Assembly (NCBI RefSeq): GCF_003027925.1
Contig: NZ_PYPS01000042.1
Span: 1-64,000 of the forward strand
Origin: Micromonospora sp. RP3T
GTDB lineage: Bacteria; Actinomycetota; Actinomycetes; Mycobacteriales; Micromonosporaceae
Direction: 5' to 3'
Length of the DNA stretch: 64,000 nt
The notes below the pieces were generated by a model. The model was not told the origin of the DNA, ran no database searches, and was given only the letters and a program-made list of their open reading frames with translations. The position numbers and the translations under genes are program-made. The number at the start of each line of letters is the position of its first letter. Position 1 is the stretch's first letter. Below, in pieces: positions 28,642 through 37,278 of the stretch.

Positions 28642-29847
28642 ATGACCCAGGCGATCGACCGACCCCAGTTGACCGAGGAGGTCGACGCCGACGTGCTCGT
28701 CGGCGCCGTCAACCACGACATCAGCCGGGACCCGTTCCCGGTCAAGGGCCTCGACCACCTGCACTTCCTGGTCGGCAACGCCAAGCAGGCGGCGCACTAC
28801 TACTCCACCGCCTACGGCATGACCTGTGTGGCGTACCGGGGGCCGGAGCAGGGCTACCGGGACCACGCGCAGTACGTGCTGACCAGCGGTTCGGCCCGGT
28901 TCGTGCTGACCGGCGTGGTGCGTCCGGGCGCCGACGGCGAGGCGCACGTGGCGAAGCACAGCGACGGCATCTCCGACATCGCGCTGGAGGTGCCGGACGT
29001 GGACGCCGCGTACGCGCACGCCACCGCGCAGGGCGCGACCGGCCTGCTGGAGCCGCACGACGTCAGCGACGAGCACGGCACCGTCCGGATGGCGGCCATC
29101 GGCGCGTACGGCGACACCCGGCACACGCTCGTCGACCGGTCCCGCTACACCGGGCCGTTCCTGCCCGGCTTCGTGGCCCGCGCCCCGATCGTGGACCGCC
29201 AGCCGATGATCGACGCCGGCCTCCAGCCGAAGCGCTTCTTCCAGGCCGTCGACCACGTGGTCGGCAACGTGGAGCTGGGCCGGATGGACGAGTGGGTCGA
29301 GTTCTACAAGCGGGTCATGGGCTTCAGCAACATGGCCGAGTTCATCGGCGACGACATCGCCACCGACTACTCCGCGCTGATGAGCAAGGTGGTGGCCAGC
29401 GGCACCCGCAAGGTGAAGTTCCCGCTCAACGAGCCGGCGGTGGCCCGCAAGAAGTCGCAGATCGACGAGTACCTGGAGTTCTACCAGGGCCCCGGCGCCC
29501 AGCACGTCGCGGTGGCCACCAACGACATCCTGGCCAGCGTGGACGCCATGCGGGCGGCCGGCGTCGAGTTCCTGGACACCCCGGACTCCTACTACCAGGA
29601 CCCGGAGCTGCGCGCCCGCATCGGCAACGTGCGGGTGCCGATCGAGGAGCTCCAGTCCCGCAAGATCCTGGTGGACCGGGACGAGGACGGCTACCTGCTC
29701 CAGATCTTCACCAAGCCGGTGCAGGACCGCCCCACCGTCTTCTTCGAGCTGATCGAGCGGCACGGCTCCCTCGGCTTCGGCAAGGGCAACTTCAAGGCCC
29801 TGTTCGAGGCGATCGAGCGGGAGCAGGAGAAGCGCGGCAATCTGTGA
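28642..29847 (+). CDS. hpd: 4-Hydroxyphenylpyruvate dioxygenase
   Basis: 401 residues from ATG 28642, with GGGAGG at good spacing. It converts 4-hydroxyphenylpyruvate to homogentisate. Two vicinal-oxygen-chelate domains are present (KGLDHLHFLVGNAKQAAHYY, and FQAVDHVVGNVELGRMDEWV). The Fe(II) triad is visible as His in VDHVVGN, His in GAQHVAVAT, and Glu in VFFELIERHGS. The C-terminal gate helix GFGKGNFKALFEAIEREQ is intact. It is the first gene of a plus-strand operon with two RDD proteins and an aminotransferase. The later pathway enzymes HmgA and FahA are encoded 6-9 kb downstream. Confidence 0.96.
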   Translation: MTQAIDRPQLTEEVDADVLVGAVNHDISRDPFPVKGLDHLHFLVGNAKQAAHYYSTAYGMTCVAYRGPEQGYRDHAQYVLTSGSARFVLTGVVRPGADGEAHVAKHSDGISDIALEVPDVDAAYAHATAQGATGLLEPHDVSDEHGTVRMAAIGAYGDTRHTLVDRSRYTGPFLPGFVARAPIVDRQPMIDAGLQPKRFFQAVDHVVGNVELGRMDEWVEFYKRVMGFSNMAEFIGDDIATDYSALMSKVVASGTRKVKFPLNEPAVARKKSQIDEYLEFYQGPGAQHVAVATNDILASVDAMRAAGVEFLDTPDSYYQDPELRARIGNVRVPIEELQSRKILVDRDEDGYLLQIFTKPVQDRPTVFFELIERHGSLGFGKGNFKALFEAIEREQEKRGNL

Positions 29848-29857
29848 CACTGTCCGC

Positions 29858-30571
29858 GTGACCCAGCCTCCCCCGAACACGACGCCGCCGCCCGCCGGGC
29901 CCCCGCCCGTGGGCGGCGGCTTCGCGCCGCCCAGCGGCCCGGCGGTGCCCGCACAGCCCATCCCGCAGACGTACCCGCCGCTCCCCGGCTACCCGCCGCC
30001 CCCACCCGGGTACGCCCCGCACGCCGCGCCCGTGCCACCGGCCCTGGCCCCGAACGGCCAGCCGCTGGCCGGGTTCGGCGAGCGGCTGGTGGCCTGGCTG
30101 ATCGACACGGCGGTCGCCACCGCGGTGGCGATGGTGCTCTTCGCGCCGGTCTTCATCTGGCTCGTCCTCCGCATGATCGACCGGATGCCGGCGCCCGGCC
30201 CGGACGGCACCGTGGCCGAGCCCGACCCGTTGATGATCTTCGGCGACTTCCTCCTGCCGGTGCTCCTGGCCGAGCTGGGGCTGTTCCTCCTGCTGCTGGT
30301 CTTCTACTGGCTCTACCACGTGGAGTACGCCCGCCGGACCGGGCAGACGCTCGGCAAGAAGGTGATGAAGCTGCGGATCGTTCCGGCCCGGCCCGACGCG
30401 GCGCTGACCCGCGGCATGCTCGGCAAGCGCTACCTGGTCGAGTTCGTCGCCGCCTCGCTGGTGCCGTTCCTCAACTACCTCGACGGCCTCTGGCAGCTCT
30501 GGGACAAGCCCTGGCAGCAGTGCCTGCACGACAAGGCCGCCGGCACGGTCGTCGTTAAGGTTGCACCGTGA
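29858..30571 (+). CDS. RDD-family membrane protein
   Basis: 237 residues from GTG 29858, ten bases after hpd, so co-transcribed. A Pro-rich cytoplasmic N-terminus of about 70 residues is followed by the RDD domain. This has three transmembrane helices (LVAWLIDTAVATAVAMVLFA, LLPVLLAELGLFLLLLVFYW, C-terminal FVAASLVPFLNYL) with the family motif G-x-x-L-x-x-x-x-x-L-V-D variant GERLVAWLIDT and TLGKKVMKLRIV. RDD proteins are of mostly unknown function; some act in ion or solute exchange. The next gene is a second RDD protein. Confidence 0.88.
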   Translation: MTQPPPNTTPPPAGPPPVGGGFAPPSGPAVPAQPIPQTYPPLPGYPPPPPGYAPHAAPVPPALAPNGQPLAGFGERLVAWLIDTAVATAVAMVLFAPVFIWLVLRMIDRMPAPGPDGTVAEPDPLMIFGDFLLPVLLAELGLFLLLLVFYWLYHVEYARRTGQTLGKKVMKLRIVPARPDAALTRGMLGKRYLVEFVAASLVPFLNYLDGLWQLWDKPWQQCLHDKAAGTVVVKVAP

Positions 30572-30593
30572 CCGTGAACGAGTGCAGCGAGGC

Positions 30594-31649
30594 ATGTCCG
30601 TGAGTCTGGAACCCGGCTGGTACGTCGACCCCGCCGAACCGGAGACCCGCCGCTGGTGGGACGGGGAGGGCTGGATCGGTGCGCCGATCCCGGTCGACGT
30701 CACCCCGCCCGACGGTCCACCGCCCGCCGAGCCCGAACCGGCCGCCACGACGCCGGCCGCCGGCCCCGCCCCCGACCGGCCGACGTCCGGCGCGCCGGGT
30801 GGCCGCACCGGTCAGCCGGCCGGGCCGGTCCCGTCGGGTCACCCCGGCCCCGGCTGGGGACAGCCCGGGCAGCCGGGCCAGGCGGGCCCCTGGCCCGGGC
30901 AGCCGGGTCAACCCGGCCAGACCGGACCGTGGCCGGGACAGCCGGGGCAACCCGGCCAGGCCGGCCAGGCGCACCCCGGCCACCCCGGGCAGCAGGGGCC
31001 GCCGCCGGGGTGGCCGTACCCGCAGTGGCCGGGCCGGCCGCCGGTGCCGCGTCCGCACGGACTGCCGCTCGCCTCGTACGGTGCCCGGCTGGTCGCCCGC
31101 CTCATCGACCTGGGCGTGGTGTTCCTGCTCAACGTGGTGGTGAACGGGTGGTTCGTCTACCGCTACTTCGAGGCGATCGAGCCCTACCTGCGGGAGACGA
31201 TGCGTCGGGCGTTGAACGGCGACACCTCCACCGAGGGGCTGCCCCAGATCGACGACCAGGCCGGCGGGTTGCAGGTCGCCATCCTGCTGATCGCCACCGC
31301 GCTCTGGTTCGCGTACGAGGTGCCGTCGATGGCGGCGCGCGGGCAGACGTTCGGCAAGCGGGTGGCCGGCGTACGCGCGCTGCCGATCGACGCGGACCAG
31401 CCGCTCGGCTTCGGCCGGGCGACCCGGCGGTGGAGCACGATGGGCCTGCCCACGCTGCTCTGGTACTGCTGCGGGCTGGGCCTGCTGCTCCAGTTCGTCG
31501 ACGCCGTCTCGCCCCTGTTCGACCAGCCGCTGCGCCAGGCGCTGCACGACAAGCGGGCGCAGACCGTGGTGGTCCAACTCCCCCGCAACCGGCCCGACCC
31601 CCGTACCGCCCCGCGCGACCGCGCCGACCCCCCGGGAGACACCCCATGA
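30594..31649 (+). CDS. DUF2510-RDD membrane protein with collagen-like linker
   Basis: 351 residues from ATG 30594 (GTG 30600 is an alternative). It starts with a DUF2510 module (GWYVDPAEPETRRWWDGEGW). A low-complexity linker to about residue 160 is rich in GQPGQPGQ and GPWPGQPG repeats that look collagen-like. The RDD domain follows with transmembrane helices (LIDLGVVFLLNVVVNGWFVY, VAILLIATALWFAYEVPSMA, LPTLLWYCCGLGLLLQFV) and the motif GQTFGKRVAGVRAL. ATGA overlap couples it to the aminotransferase gene. Function unknown. Confidence 0.88.
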   Translation: MSVSLEPGWYVDPAEPETRRWWDGEGWIGAPIPVDVTPPDGPPPAEPEPAATTPAAGPAPDRPTSGAPGGRTGQPAGPVPSGHPGPGWGQPGQPGQAGPWPGQPGQPGQTGPWPGQPGQPGQAGQAHPGHPGQQGPPPGWPYPQWPGRPPVPRPHGLPLASYGARLVARLIDLGVVFLLNVVVNGWFVYRYFEAIEPYLRETMRRALNGDTSTEGLPQIDDQAGGLQVAILLIATALWFAYEVPSMAARGQTFGKRVAGVRALPIDADQPLGFGRATRRWSTMGLPTLLWYCCGLGLLLQFVDAVSPLFDQPLRQALHDKRAQTVVVQLPRNRPDPRTAPRDRADPPGDTP

Positions 31650-32749
31650 CCGAGACCGGACGTCACCAGCCTCCGCTGCGGCTCACCCGCGTCGATCTGG
31701 ACGCGCTGCCCAACTACGTGCCCGGCCGCAGCCCCGCCGACCTGGCCCGGGAGCTGGGCCTGGCCGAGGCGATCAAGCTGGCCAGCAACGAGGTGCCGTA
31801 CGGCCCGCTGCCCGGCGTGGTGGAGGCGGTCACCGAGGCGGTCGCCGGCTCGCACCGCTACCCGGACATGGGCGTGGTCGCGCTGCGCCAGGCGCTCGCC
31901 GAGCGCTACGGCGTGGACGCCGACCGGATCGCCACCGGCTGCGGTTCGGTGGCGCTGGCCGAGCACCTGGTCCGGGCCACCTGCCTGCCCGGTGACGAGC
32001 TGCTCTACTCGTGGCGCTCGTTCGAGGCGTACCCGATCATCGCGGCGACCAGCGGCGCGACCAGCGTGCGGGTGCCGAACGACGCCGGCCACGGGCACGA
32101 CCTCGCGGCGATGGCGGCGGCGGTGACCGACCGGACCCGGATGATCCTGGTCTGCAACCCGAACAACCCCACCGGTACGGCGGTGCGCAAGGCCGAGCTG
32201 GACCGTTTCCTCGACACGGTGCCGGACGACGTGCTCGTGGTGATCGACGAGGCGTACCGGGAGTTCGTCACCGACGCCGAGGTGCCGGACGGCCTGAGCT
32301 ACCTGGACCGGCCGAACGTGGCGGTGCTGCGCACGCTGTCCAAGGCGTGGGGCCTGGCCGGCCTGCGGATCGGTTGGCTGGTGGCCGCGCCGGCCGTGGC
32401 CGCCGCCGTCCGCAAGGTGGTCACCCCGTTCTCCACCAGCATGGCCGCCCAGGCCGGCGCGCTGGCCGCGCTCGCCCAGGCCGACGAGGTGCGGCGGCGC
32501 TGCGCGCTGGTGGTGGCCGAGCGGGACCGGGTCACCGAGGCGCTGCGCAAGTTCGTGCCGGACGTGCCGGACAGCCAGGCCAACTTCGTCTGGCTGCCGC
32601 TGGGCGACCGGGCGATCGAGTTCGGCAAGGCGTGCGAGGCGCGCGGCGTGATCGTGCGGCCGTTCCCCGGCGACGGGGTCCGCGTCACCATCGGCACCCC
32701 GGCCGAGAACGACGCGTTCCTGGCCGCCGCCGAGGCCGCCCTCGCCTGA
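31646..32749 (+). CDS. hisC: PLP aminotransferase, HisC/Pat family
   Basis: 367 residues from ATG 31646, overlapping the RDD gene by four bases. This is a fold-type I aminotransferase: SNEVPYGPLPGV, NPNNPTGTAV (substrate Asn), VVIDEAYREFV (PLP Asp), TLSKAWGLAGLRIGW (Schiff-base Lys), and C-terminal RPFPGDGVRVTIGTPAEN (Arg for the carboxylate). The family covers histidinol-phosphate and aromatic aminotransferases. Placed last in the hpd operon, it most likely transaminates tyrosine or phenylalanine to feed Hpd, rather than serving histidine synthesis. That substrate choice is inference. Confidence 0.88.
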   Translation: MTETGRHQPPLRLTRVDLDALPNYVPGRSPADLARELGLAEAIKLASNEVPYGPLPGVVEAVTEAVAGSHRYPDMGVVALRQALAERYGVDADRIATGCGSVALAEHLVRATCLPGDELLYSWRSFEAYPIIAATSGATSVRVPNDAGHGHDLAAMAAAVTDRTRMILVCNPNNPTGTAVRKAELDRFLDTVPDDVLVVIDEAYREFVTDAEVPDGLSYLDRPNVAVLRTLSKAWGLAGLRIGWLVAAPAVAAAVRKVVTPFSTSMAAQAGALAALAQADEVRRRCALVVAERDRVTEALRKFVPDVPDSQANFVWLPLGDRAIEFGKACEARGVIVRPFPGDGVRVTIGTPAENDAFLAAAEAALA

Positions 32750-32751
32750 CG

Positions 32752-32806
32752 TGCAAGGAGGGGCCCCTGCTTAACGCCTGGCGTCGAGAAGGGGCCCCTT
32801 CTCACC
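32752..32806. repeat. Dispersed GTTAAG-GGGGCCCC repeat, copy B
   Basis: Inverted relative to copies A and C. On the minus strand it reads GAGAAGGGGCCCCTTCTC, a linker, then GCGTTAAGCAGGGGCCCCTC. Both halves carry a GGGGCCCC palindrome. It fills the gap between two convergent genes (hisC end 32749; beta-propeller end 32823) and probably acts as a two-way terminator. Confidence 0.8.
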
Positions 32807-32822
32807 GGCAAGCGCCGGCCGC

Positions 32823-34076
32823 TCAGGTGGCGGCGAGCAGCACCGGCTCGGCCATCAGGAACCAGCCCTGGTCGTCGTCGGTCTCGGTGGCATGCTCCCG
32901 CACCCGTTCCACCGCCACGTAGCCGTCCACCGCGTACGCCCGGCCCGGTCGCCACCCGATCCCGTCCCGCCCGACGTCCAGCACGAACTCCGACCGGGAC
33001 GCGCCGGTGAGCGGGTCCAGCGTGACAAGTTCCCGCCGGTCGGTCAGCAGATGCACCCGGCCCGGCTCCTGCGCGAGCACCAGGGCCGGGTGGACGTCGG
33101 CCCGGCGCCACAGCTCCTCGCCGGTGCGGGGGGACCGCCCGACCACCACGCCGCCGGACGTGTCCACCACCCGCTCGCCGTCCAGCACCGAGCCGGGGGC
33201 GTCCAGGCCCGGCGCGGCCACCGGCTCGCCGGGATCCGTCACCAGCCAGCCCCGGCTCTGCTCGCCGCCCGGCCCGGCGGTACGCAGGCCACGACAGCCG
33301 GAGTGCCCGTCGCGGCAGCCGACCGGCGTGACCACGAGTTGGCCCGGTGCGTCCGGTGGCCGCCAGCGGGTCCGTACCGTGCCGGTCCCCGCGTCCCGCA
33401 GCTCGACCGTGGCCGGTCCCGCGCAGTTGTCCACCCCGACCAGGTCACCGCTCGCGGTGCTGCCCACGTCGGTGCGGCAGCCTCGGCCGACATCGGCACG
33501 CCAGAGCCGGCGGCCGTCGGCCAGCGCGTATCCGCCGACCGCGCCCGGACCGGCGGCGAGCAGCACGTCGCGGCCGTCCGCGGTGCGGGCGACGTGCAGG
33601 CCGGCCGGATCCCAGACCGTGGCCGCGAACGTGCGGCGGGGCTCCGGCACCGACCCCGGCACCGGGCCGTCGGCCCGCCAGGCCACCCGACCGGTACGCG
33701 CGTCCAGCGCCACCAGCTTCCCGTCGGACCAGCGGCTGACCACCGTGGTGCCCTCGGCGAGCACCCCGACCAGCGTCGCCGGCCACCGGCGGTAGGACCA
33801 GAACGGGGTCACCCGGTGCCGGCCGGTGACCGGCTGGTCCGCGTACACCTGGCGGGTGCCGGCGTAGACGCGGAGCCGGCCGTCCACGACCAGCGGCGCC
33901 ACCGGCAGCCGCCCGATCACCCCGACGGTCGGTGCGGGCGCCTCCGGGTACGGGTCCCGGGCCACGGTCTCGACCTCGGCCGGCGCCAGCACCCGGGCGA
34001 CCACGGCGACCGACGCCGCGACGGCCAGCACCGCCACCAGCGCCACCACGGCCCGCCGCCTGCCGGCCTTCGCCAT
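32823..34076 (-). CDS. Membrane-anchored PQQ-like beta-propeller protein
   Basis: 417 residues from ATG 34076, which has GGAGG six bases upstream; the frame opens seven codons earlier. An N-terminal signal-anchor (VVALVAVLAVAASVAVVARV) precedes an extracellular propeller with blade motifs VVSRWSDGKLVALDARTGRV, YALADGRRLWRADVG, VELRDAGTGTVRTRW, RSPRTGEELWRRADV and LVTLDPLTGASRSE. Several Cys (GCRT, DNCAG, GCRDGHSGCRG) suggest disulfides. It is related in architecture to the protein at 26461-27909, though they are not close copies. No catalytic assignment is possible. Confidence 0.8.
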   Translation of the reverse strand: MAKAGRRRAVVALVAVLAVAASVAVVARVLAPAEVETVARDPYPEAPAPTVGVIGRLPVAPLVVDGRLRVYAGTRQVYADQPVTGRHRVTPFWSYRRWPATLVGVLAEGTTVVSRWSDGKLVALDARTGRVAWRADGPVPGSVPEPRRTFAATVWDPAGLHVARTADGRDVLLAAGPGAVGGYALADGRRLWRADVGRGCRTDVGSTASGDLVGVDNCAGPATVELRDAGTGTVRTRWRPPDAPGQLVVTPVGCRDGHSGCRGLRTAGPGGEQSRGWLVTDPGEPVAAPGLDAPGSVLDGERVVDTSGGVVVGRSPRTGEELWRRADVHPALVLAQEPGRVHLLTDRRELVTLDPLTGASRSEFVLDVGRDGIGWRPGRAYAVDGYVAVERVREHATETDDDQGWFLMAEPVLLAAT

Positions 34077-34209
34077 CCGCCACCTCCGCCCCGGCACCCT
34101 ACCGGCCGGGGCCGGGCCGCGATCCGGTCGCCCGGCTCACGGCGGGAAGGTCAGCCCGTGCCGTGGCCGCCGGGGCGACCACGAGCGTGCCCGGGCGCGA
34201 TGCGGGGGC

Positions 34210-34692
34210 TCAGGCCGCCTCGGTGGAGTGGGCGGGACCGGCGGCCAGCGCCAGGTCGGCCAGGTCACGCCGGAGCGCGCTGTCCACCGCCCGGGCGGCC
34301 AGGCCGCCGAGGATCAGCGCCAGCACCTTGCCGTACGGCCGGTTCGGCACCGCCTCCTGCTCGACGGTGACCTCGGTGCAGCCGCGCCGCCGCCGCTCGA
34401 CGGTCCGCAACGTGAAGGTGATCCGGTAGTCGACGCCGGACCCGGGTGAGCCGAGCACCAGGCGGCGCGGGGGGACGGCCTCGACCACCTCGAACTCCTC
34501 CGGCTCGGCCCCGCCGTCCGGCCGGAGGCGGGTCTCCCGCCAGGTGGTGCCCGGCCCGAACGCACCGGCGGTGAGCACCTCGACCGCGCCGACCGCGGAG
34601 AGCCAGTCGGCGCGCGCCGGGAGGTCGGTGAGCAGGCGCCAGAGGTCGGCGTCCTGCGCCTCGATGAAGGCGGAAACGGTCACCGTCGACAT
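34210..34692 (-). CDS. SRPBCC/START-fold protein
   Basis: 160 residues from ATG 34692. It has the helix-grip pattern of the polyketide-cyclase/SRPBCC superfamily: TVTVSAFIEAQDADLWRLLT at the start, GPGTTWRETRL, EEFEVVEAVPPRRLVLG, YRITFTLRTVERRRRGCTEV, and the long C-terminal helix ALILGGLAARAVDSALRRDL. Such proteins bind hydrophobic ligands in a cavity, and most stand-alone copies have no assigned role. It has no partner gene on the same strand nearby. Confidence 0.82.
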   Translation of the reverse strand: MSTVTVSAFIEAQDADLWRLLTDLPARADWLSAVGAVEVLTAGAFGPGTTWRETRLRPDGGAEPEEFEVVEAVPPRRLVLGSPGSGVDYRITFTLRTVERRRRGCTEVTVEQEAVPNRPYGKVLALILGGLAARAVDSALRRDLADLALAAGPAHSTEAA

Positions 34693-34804
34693 GGCACCTC
34701 CCGTGTCGTCCACGGTACGGGCCGTCACCGATGTGGGGGAGCCCCACCGTGACATTTCCGCCGCCGGTGCCCCCACGGCGGGACACCGGGGTCGCCCGGA
34801 TCGA

Positions 34805-35014
34805 TCAGTCGCGGAAGGCGTCGCGTCGCAACGCCGTGACGAACGCGCTCCACCCCGGCGGGCTCACCGCGAGCGTCGGACCGGTCGGGTCCTTGGAGTC
34901 GCGTACGCCCACCACGCCGTGCGCGGCCACCACGTTCGTGGCCACCTCGACGCAGAGGCCCTGGTCGTTGGAACGGCTGCTGGTGCGCCACACGGCACCG
35001 ATCAGCTCGGTCAT
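34805..35014 (-). CDS. DUF397-domain protein
   Basis: 69 residues. The whole protein is DUF397: WRTSSRSNDQGLCVEVATNV, VVGVRDSKDPTGPTLAVSPP, WSAFVTALRRDAF. In actinomycetes DUF397 genes usually sit beside an XRE-family HTH gene and are thought to act with it in development-linked regulation. Here no HTH gene is adjacent; the nearest XRE is 31 kb away, so this is an orphan copy. A perfect hairpin (35120-35156) lies upstream, between it and fahA. Confidence 0.92.
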   Translation of the reverse strand: MTELIGAVWRTSSRSNDQGLCVEVATNVVAAHGVVGVRDSKDPTGPTLAVSPPGWSAFVTALRRDAFRD

Positions 35015-35119
35015 GCTCGGTCCTTCCTGTGTTTCCTGCTGGATGCGCCCGGACCGGCACCGCCCAGGGCCGGCACCGCCCGGGGCGCACCCGATCCGCG
35101 TCGATCAACGCGCGAGGAA

Positions 35120-35156
35120 ACGGCCCCGGTCGCACAGTGGGTGCGACCGGGGCCGT
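35120..35156 (-). terminator. Perfect hairpin terminator after fahA
   Basis: ACGGCCCCGGTCGCAC (35120-35135) and GTGCGACCGGGGCCGT (35141-35156) pair without mismatch around a five-base loop. It lies 20 bases beyond the fahA stop on the minus strand and isolates the fahA operon from the DUF397 gene. Confidence 0.85.
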
Positions 35157-35175
35157 GGGCTCGGAAAGCCGGCTC

Positions 35176-36375
35176 TCAGCGGGCCGGGAGGACCGTCCCG
35201 GTGACCTCGCCGAGCGCGATCGTGGTGCCGTCCGGTCCGGGCGCGGTGGCGGTGATCGTCACGGTGTCACCGTCCTCCAGGAACGTCCGCTGGCTGCCGT
35301 CGGCGAACTTCACCGGCTCGGACCCGCCCCAGGTGAGTTCCAGGAACGAGCCGACCTGGCCGCGTTCCGGCCCGGACACGGTGCCGGAGGCGTAGAGGTC
35401 GCCGGTGCGCAGCGACGCCCCGTTGACGGTGAGGTGCGCGAGCTGCTGGGCCGGCGTCCAGTACATGGTGGCGAACGGCGGCTCGGCCACCCGCTCGCCG
35501 TTCCACTCCACCGACAGCGTCAGGTCCAGCCCGAGGTGCGGGGTGTCGCGGAGGTACGCCTGCACCGGCGGGTCCTGGTCGGGCGCGGGCACGAACGCGT
35601 CGGCCAGCGCGTCCAGCGGCGTGACCCAGCCGGCGACCGAGGTGGCGAACGACTTGCCCAGGAACGGGCCGAGGGGTTGGTACTCCCAGGCCTGGATGTC
35701 CCGGGCCGACCAGTCGTTGACAAGCACCACGCCGAAGACGTGGTCGGCGAAGTCGGCCACCGGGACCGGGTCGCCGAGCCGGCTCGGCACGCCGACCACG
35801 AAGCCGACCTCGGCCTCGATGTCGAGGCGTACGGAGGCGCCGGTGGTGGGGCCCTGAGCGCTGGCGCGCTGCCCGGTGGGGCGGACCACGGGCGTGCCGG
35901 AGACGACCACCGTGCCGGCCCGGCCGTGGTAGCCGATCGGCACGTGCTTCCAGTTCGGCAGCAGCGGCGGCTGACCGGGCCGGAAGATCTGGCCGACGTT
36001 CGAGGCGTGGTACTCCGAGGAGTAGAAATCGACGTAGTCCGCGACCTCGAACGGCAGCACCAGCTCGATCTCGCCCACCGGCACCAGCAGCGGCTCCACC
36101 GCCGGCCGGTGCGCCGGATCGGTGAGCAGCTCGATGACGCGTTCCCGGACGGCGGTCCACTGCGGCCGGCCGAGCGCCAGGAACGCGTTGAGCGTCTGCC
36201 GGCCCAGCGCGCCGCCGGCCAGCACCAGACCGGCGGCCTCCGCGCCGGCCAGGTCCAGCACGAGGTCGCCGATGCGGACGCCGACGCGCGGCTCGCGGTC
36301 GCCGTGCCGGAACACTCCGTACGGCAGGTTCGTCACTCCGTACGGCGAACCCGCCGCCCCCGGTACCCAGCTCAC
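35176..36375 (-). CDS. fahA: Fumarylacetoacetase
   Basis: 399 residues from GTG 36375, overlapping the upstream gene by four bases (GTGA). It cleaves 4-fumarylacetoacetate to fumarate and acetoacetate, the last step of tyrosine breakdown. The N-terminal SH3-like domain is followed by the FAH fold: DYVDFYSSEYHASNVGQIFR (metal/catalytic His region), GYHGRAGTVVVSG, DIEAEVGFVVG, VLVNDWSARDIQAWEYQPLG and PFLGKSFATSVAGWVTPLDA. The C-terminal SGTVSGPERGQVGSFLELTW matches eukaryotic-type FAH. It is expressed with the unknown gene 36372-37238, divergently from hmgA. Confidence 0.95.
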   Translation of the reverse strand: MSWVPGAAGSPYGVTNLPYGVFRHGDREPRVGVRIGDLVLDLAGAEAAGLVLAGGALGRQTLNAFLALGRPQWTAVRERVIELLTDPAHRPAVEPLLVPVGEIELVLPFEVADYVDFYSSEYHASNVGQIFRPGQPPLLPNWKHVPIGYHGRAGTVVVSGTPVVRPTGQRASAQGPTTGASVRLDIEAEVGFVVGVPSRLGDPVPVADFADHVFGVVLVNDWSARDIQAWEYQPLGPFLGKSFATSVAGWVTPLDALADAFVPAPDQDPPVQAYLRDTPHLGLDLTLSVEWNGERVAEPPFATMYWTPAQQLAHLTVNGASLRTGDLYASGTVSGPERGQVGSFLELTWGGSEPVKFADGSQRTFLEDGDTVTITATAPGPDGTTIALGEVTGTVLPAR

Positions 36376-37238
36376 GATTCGTAGCCTCCGTTCACCAGCC
36401 CCAGCCGGATCAGATCGGTAAGTGGTTCGGAGATGCTGCACGACCCGTACCCGACCCAGAGCGGGCGTTGCGCCTCGCGCCGGCTCCGGGCCGCCTCGAC
36501 CACGCGCACCACGTCGGTGACGGCCAGCATCTCGGCCACGCCGTCCACGTCGGCGCCGTCGACCGCGGCCAGCGTGGCGGCCAGCACGTTGACGAAACCG
36601 TGGTGGGTGAAGCCGGTCTCCGGGTCGCGGTGCCGGATCGCGTGGTGCAGCCCGGCGGTGAGCTTGAACGGCAGGTCGCGGTCCCGGCAGGCGCAGATGA
36701 CGGCGGCCAGCTCGACCGGGGTCGGGAACAGCTCGGCGGCCAACCCGCCGGTCCGGAACTTGGCCGCCACCGGCAGTCCGCCGGCCCGCGCCTCGGCGAG
36801 CGCGTCCAGCGCCCCCATCAGCCCGAAGGTCAGTGGGATCTCCGCGTAGACGGCGGTGGCGTCGAGCCGCCCGGCGAGCGCGACCAGCTCGGCGAGGCCG
36901 GGCTGCGGGTCCTCGCCCCGCTTGGCGACCGGCGCCTCGACCTGCCGGGCGGTGACGCCGTCCGGCGTCAGGGCGGCGAGCGCGGCGGGCAGCCGGTCGA
37001 GGCCGGTGTCGCCGATCAGCCCGATGACGAAGCCTTCGGACGGGTCCACCCGGCCGTGCAGCGCGCCGTCCTCGATCTCCGAGGCGGGCAGCAGCAGTGG
37101 GCCGACCAGGCCGGCGTACCAGGCGTCGCGGTGCCGGCGGTGCGCGGTCACCGCGTCGGGCAGCGCGGCGTTGCCGGGCGGAAAGACCGCGGCGTCGTCG
37201 ACCAGGCCGGCGAGGAGGCGGGGCACCTGCGTTGACAC
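36372..37238 (-). CDS. Unknown protein linked to fahA and hmgA
   Basis: 288 residues from GTG 37238. I recognise no named family. The sequence alternates strands and helices like a TIM barrel: LRVDP-type start (GRVDPSEGFVIGLIGDTGLD), VTARQVEAPV, LDATAVYAEIPLTFGLMGAL, GLPVAAKFRTGGLAAELFPT, PFKLTAGLHHAIRHRDPETG, HHGFVNVLAATLAAVDGADV. Conserved-looking polar residues cluster in KFRTGG and FKLTAGLHH. It overlaps fahA by four bases and is divergent from hmgA, so it should act in homogentisate breakdown. No maleylacetoacetate isomerase is encoded nearby, so this is a candidate for that step. That role is inference. Confidence 0.75.
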   Translation of the reverse strand: MSTQVPRLLAGLVDDAAVFPPGNAALPDAVTAHRRHRDAWYAGLVGPLLLPASEIEDGALHGRVDPSEGFVIGLIGDTGLDRLPAALAALTPDGVTARQVEAPVAKRGEDPQPGLAELVALAGRLDATAVYAEIPLTFGLMGALDALAEARAGGLPVAAKFRTGGLAAELFPTPVELAAVICACRDRDLPFKLTAGLHHAIRHRDPETGFTHHGFVNVLAATLAAVDGADVDGVAEMLAVTDVVRVVEAARSRREAQRPLWVGYGSCSISEPLTDLIRLGLVNGGYES

Positions 37239-37278
37239 GAGAGAAGAATGTACGGGACGCTACGAGGAACGGACAACA

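Noticed and set aside
34805..35014. DUF397 gene as antitoxin-like partner of a local HTH gene
   Set aside because: No HTH gene is adjacent; the nearest XRE gene is 31 kb away inside the decayed element.
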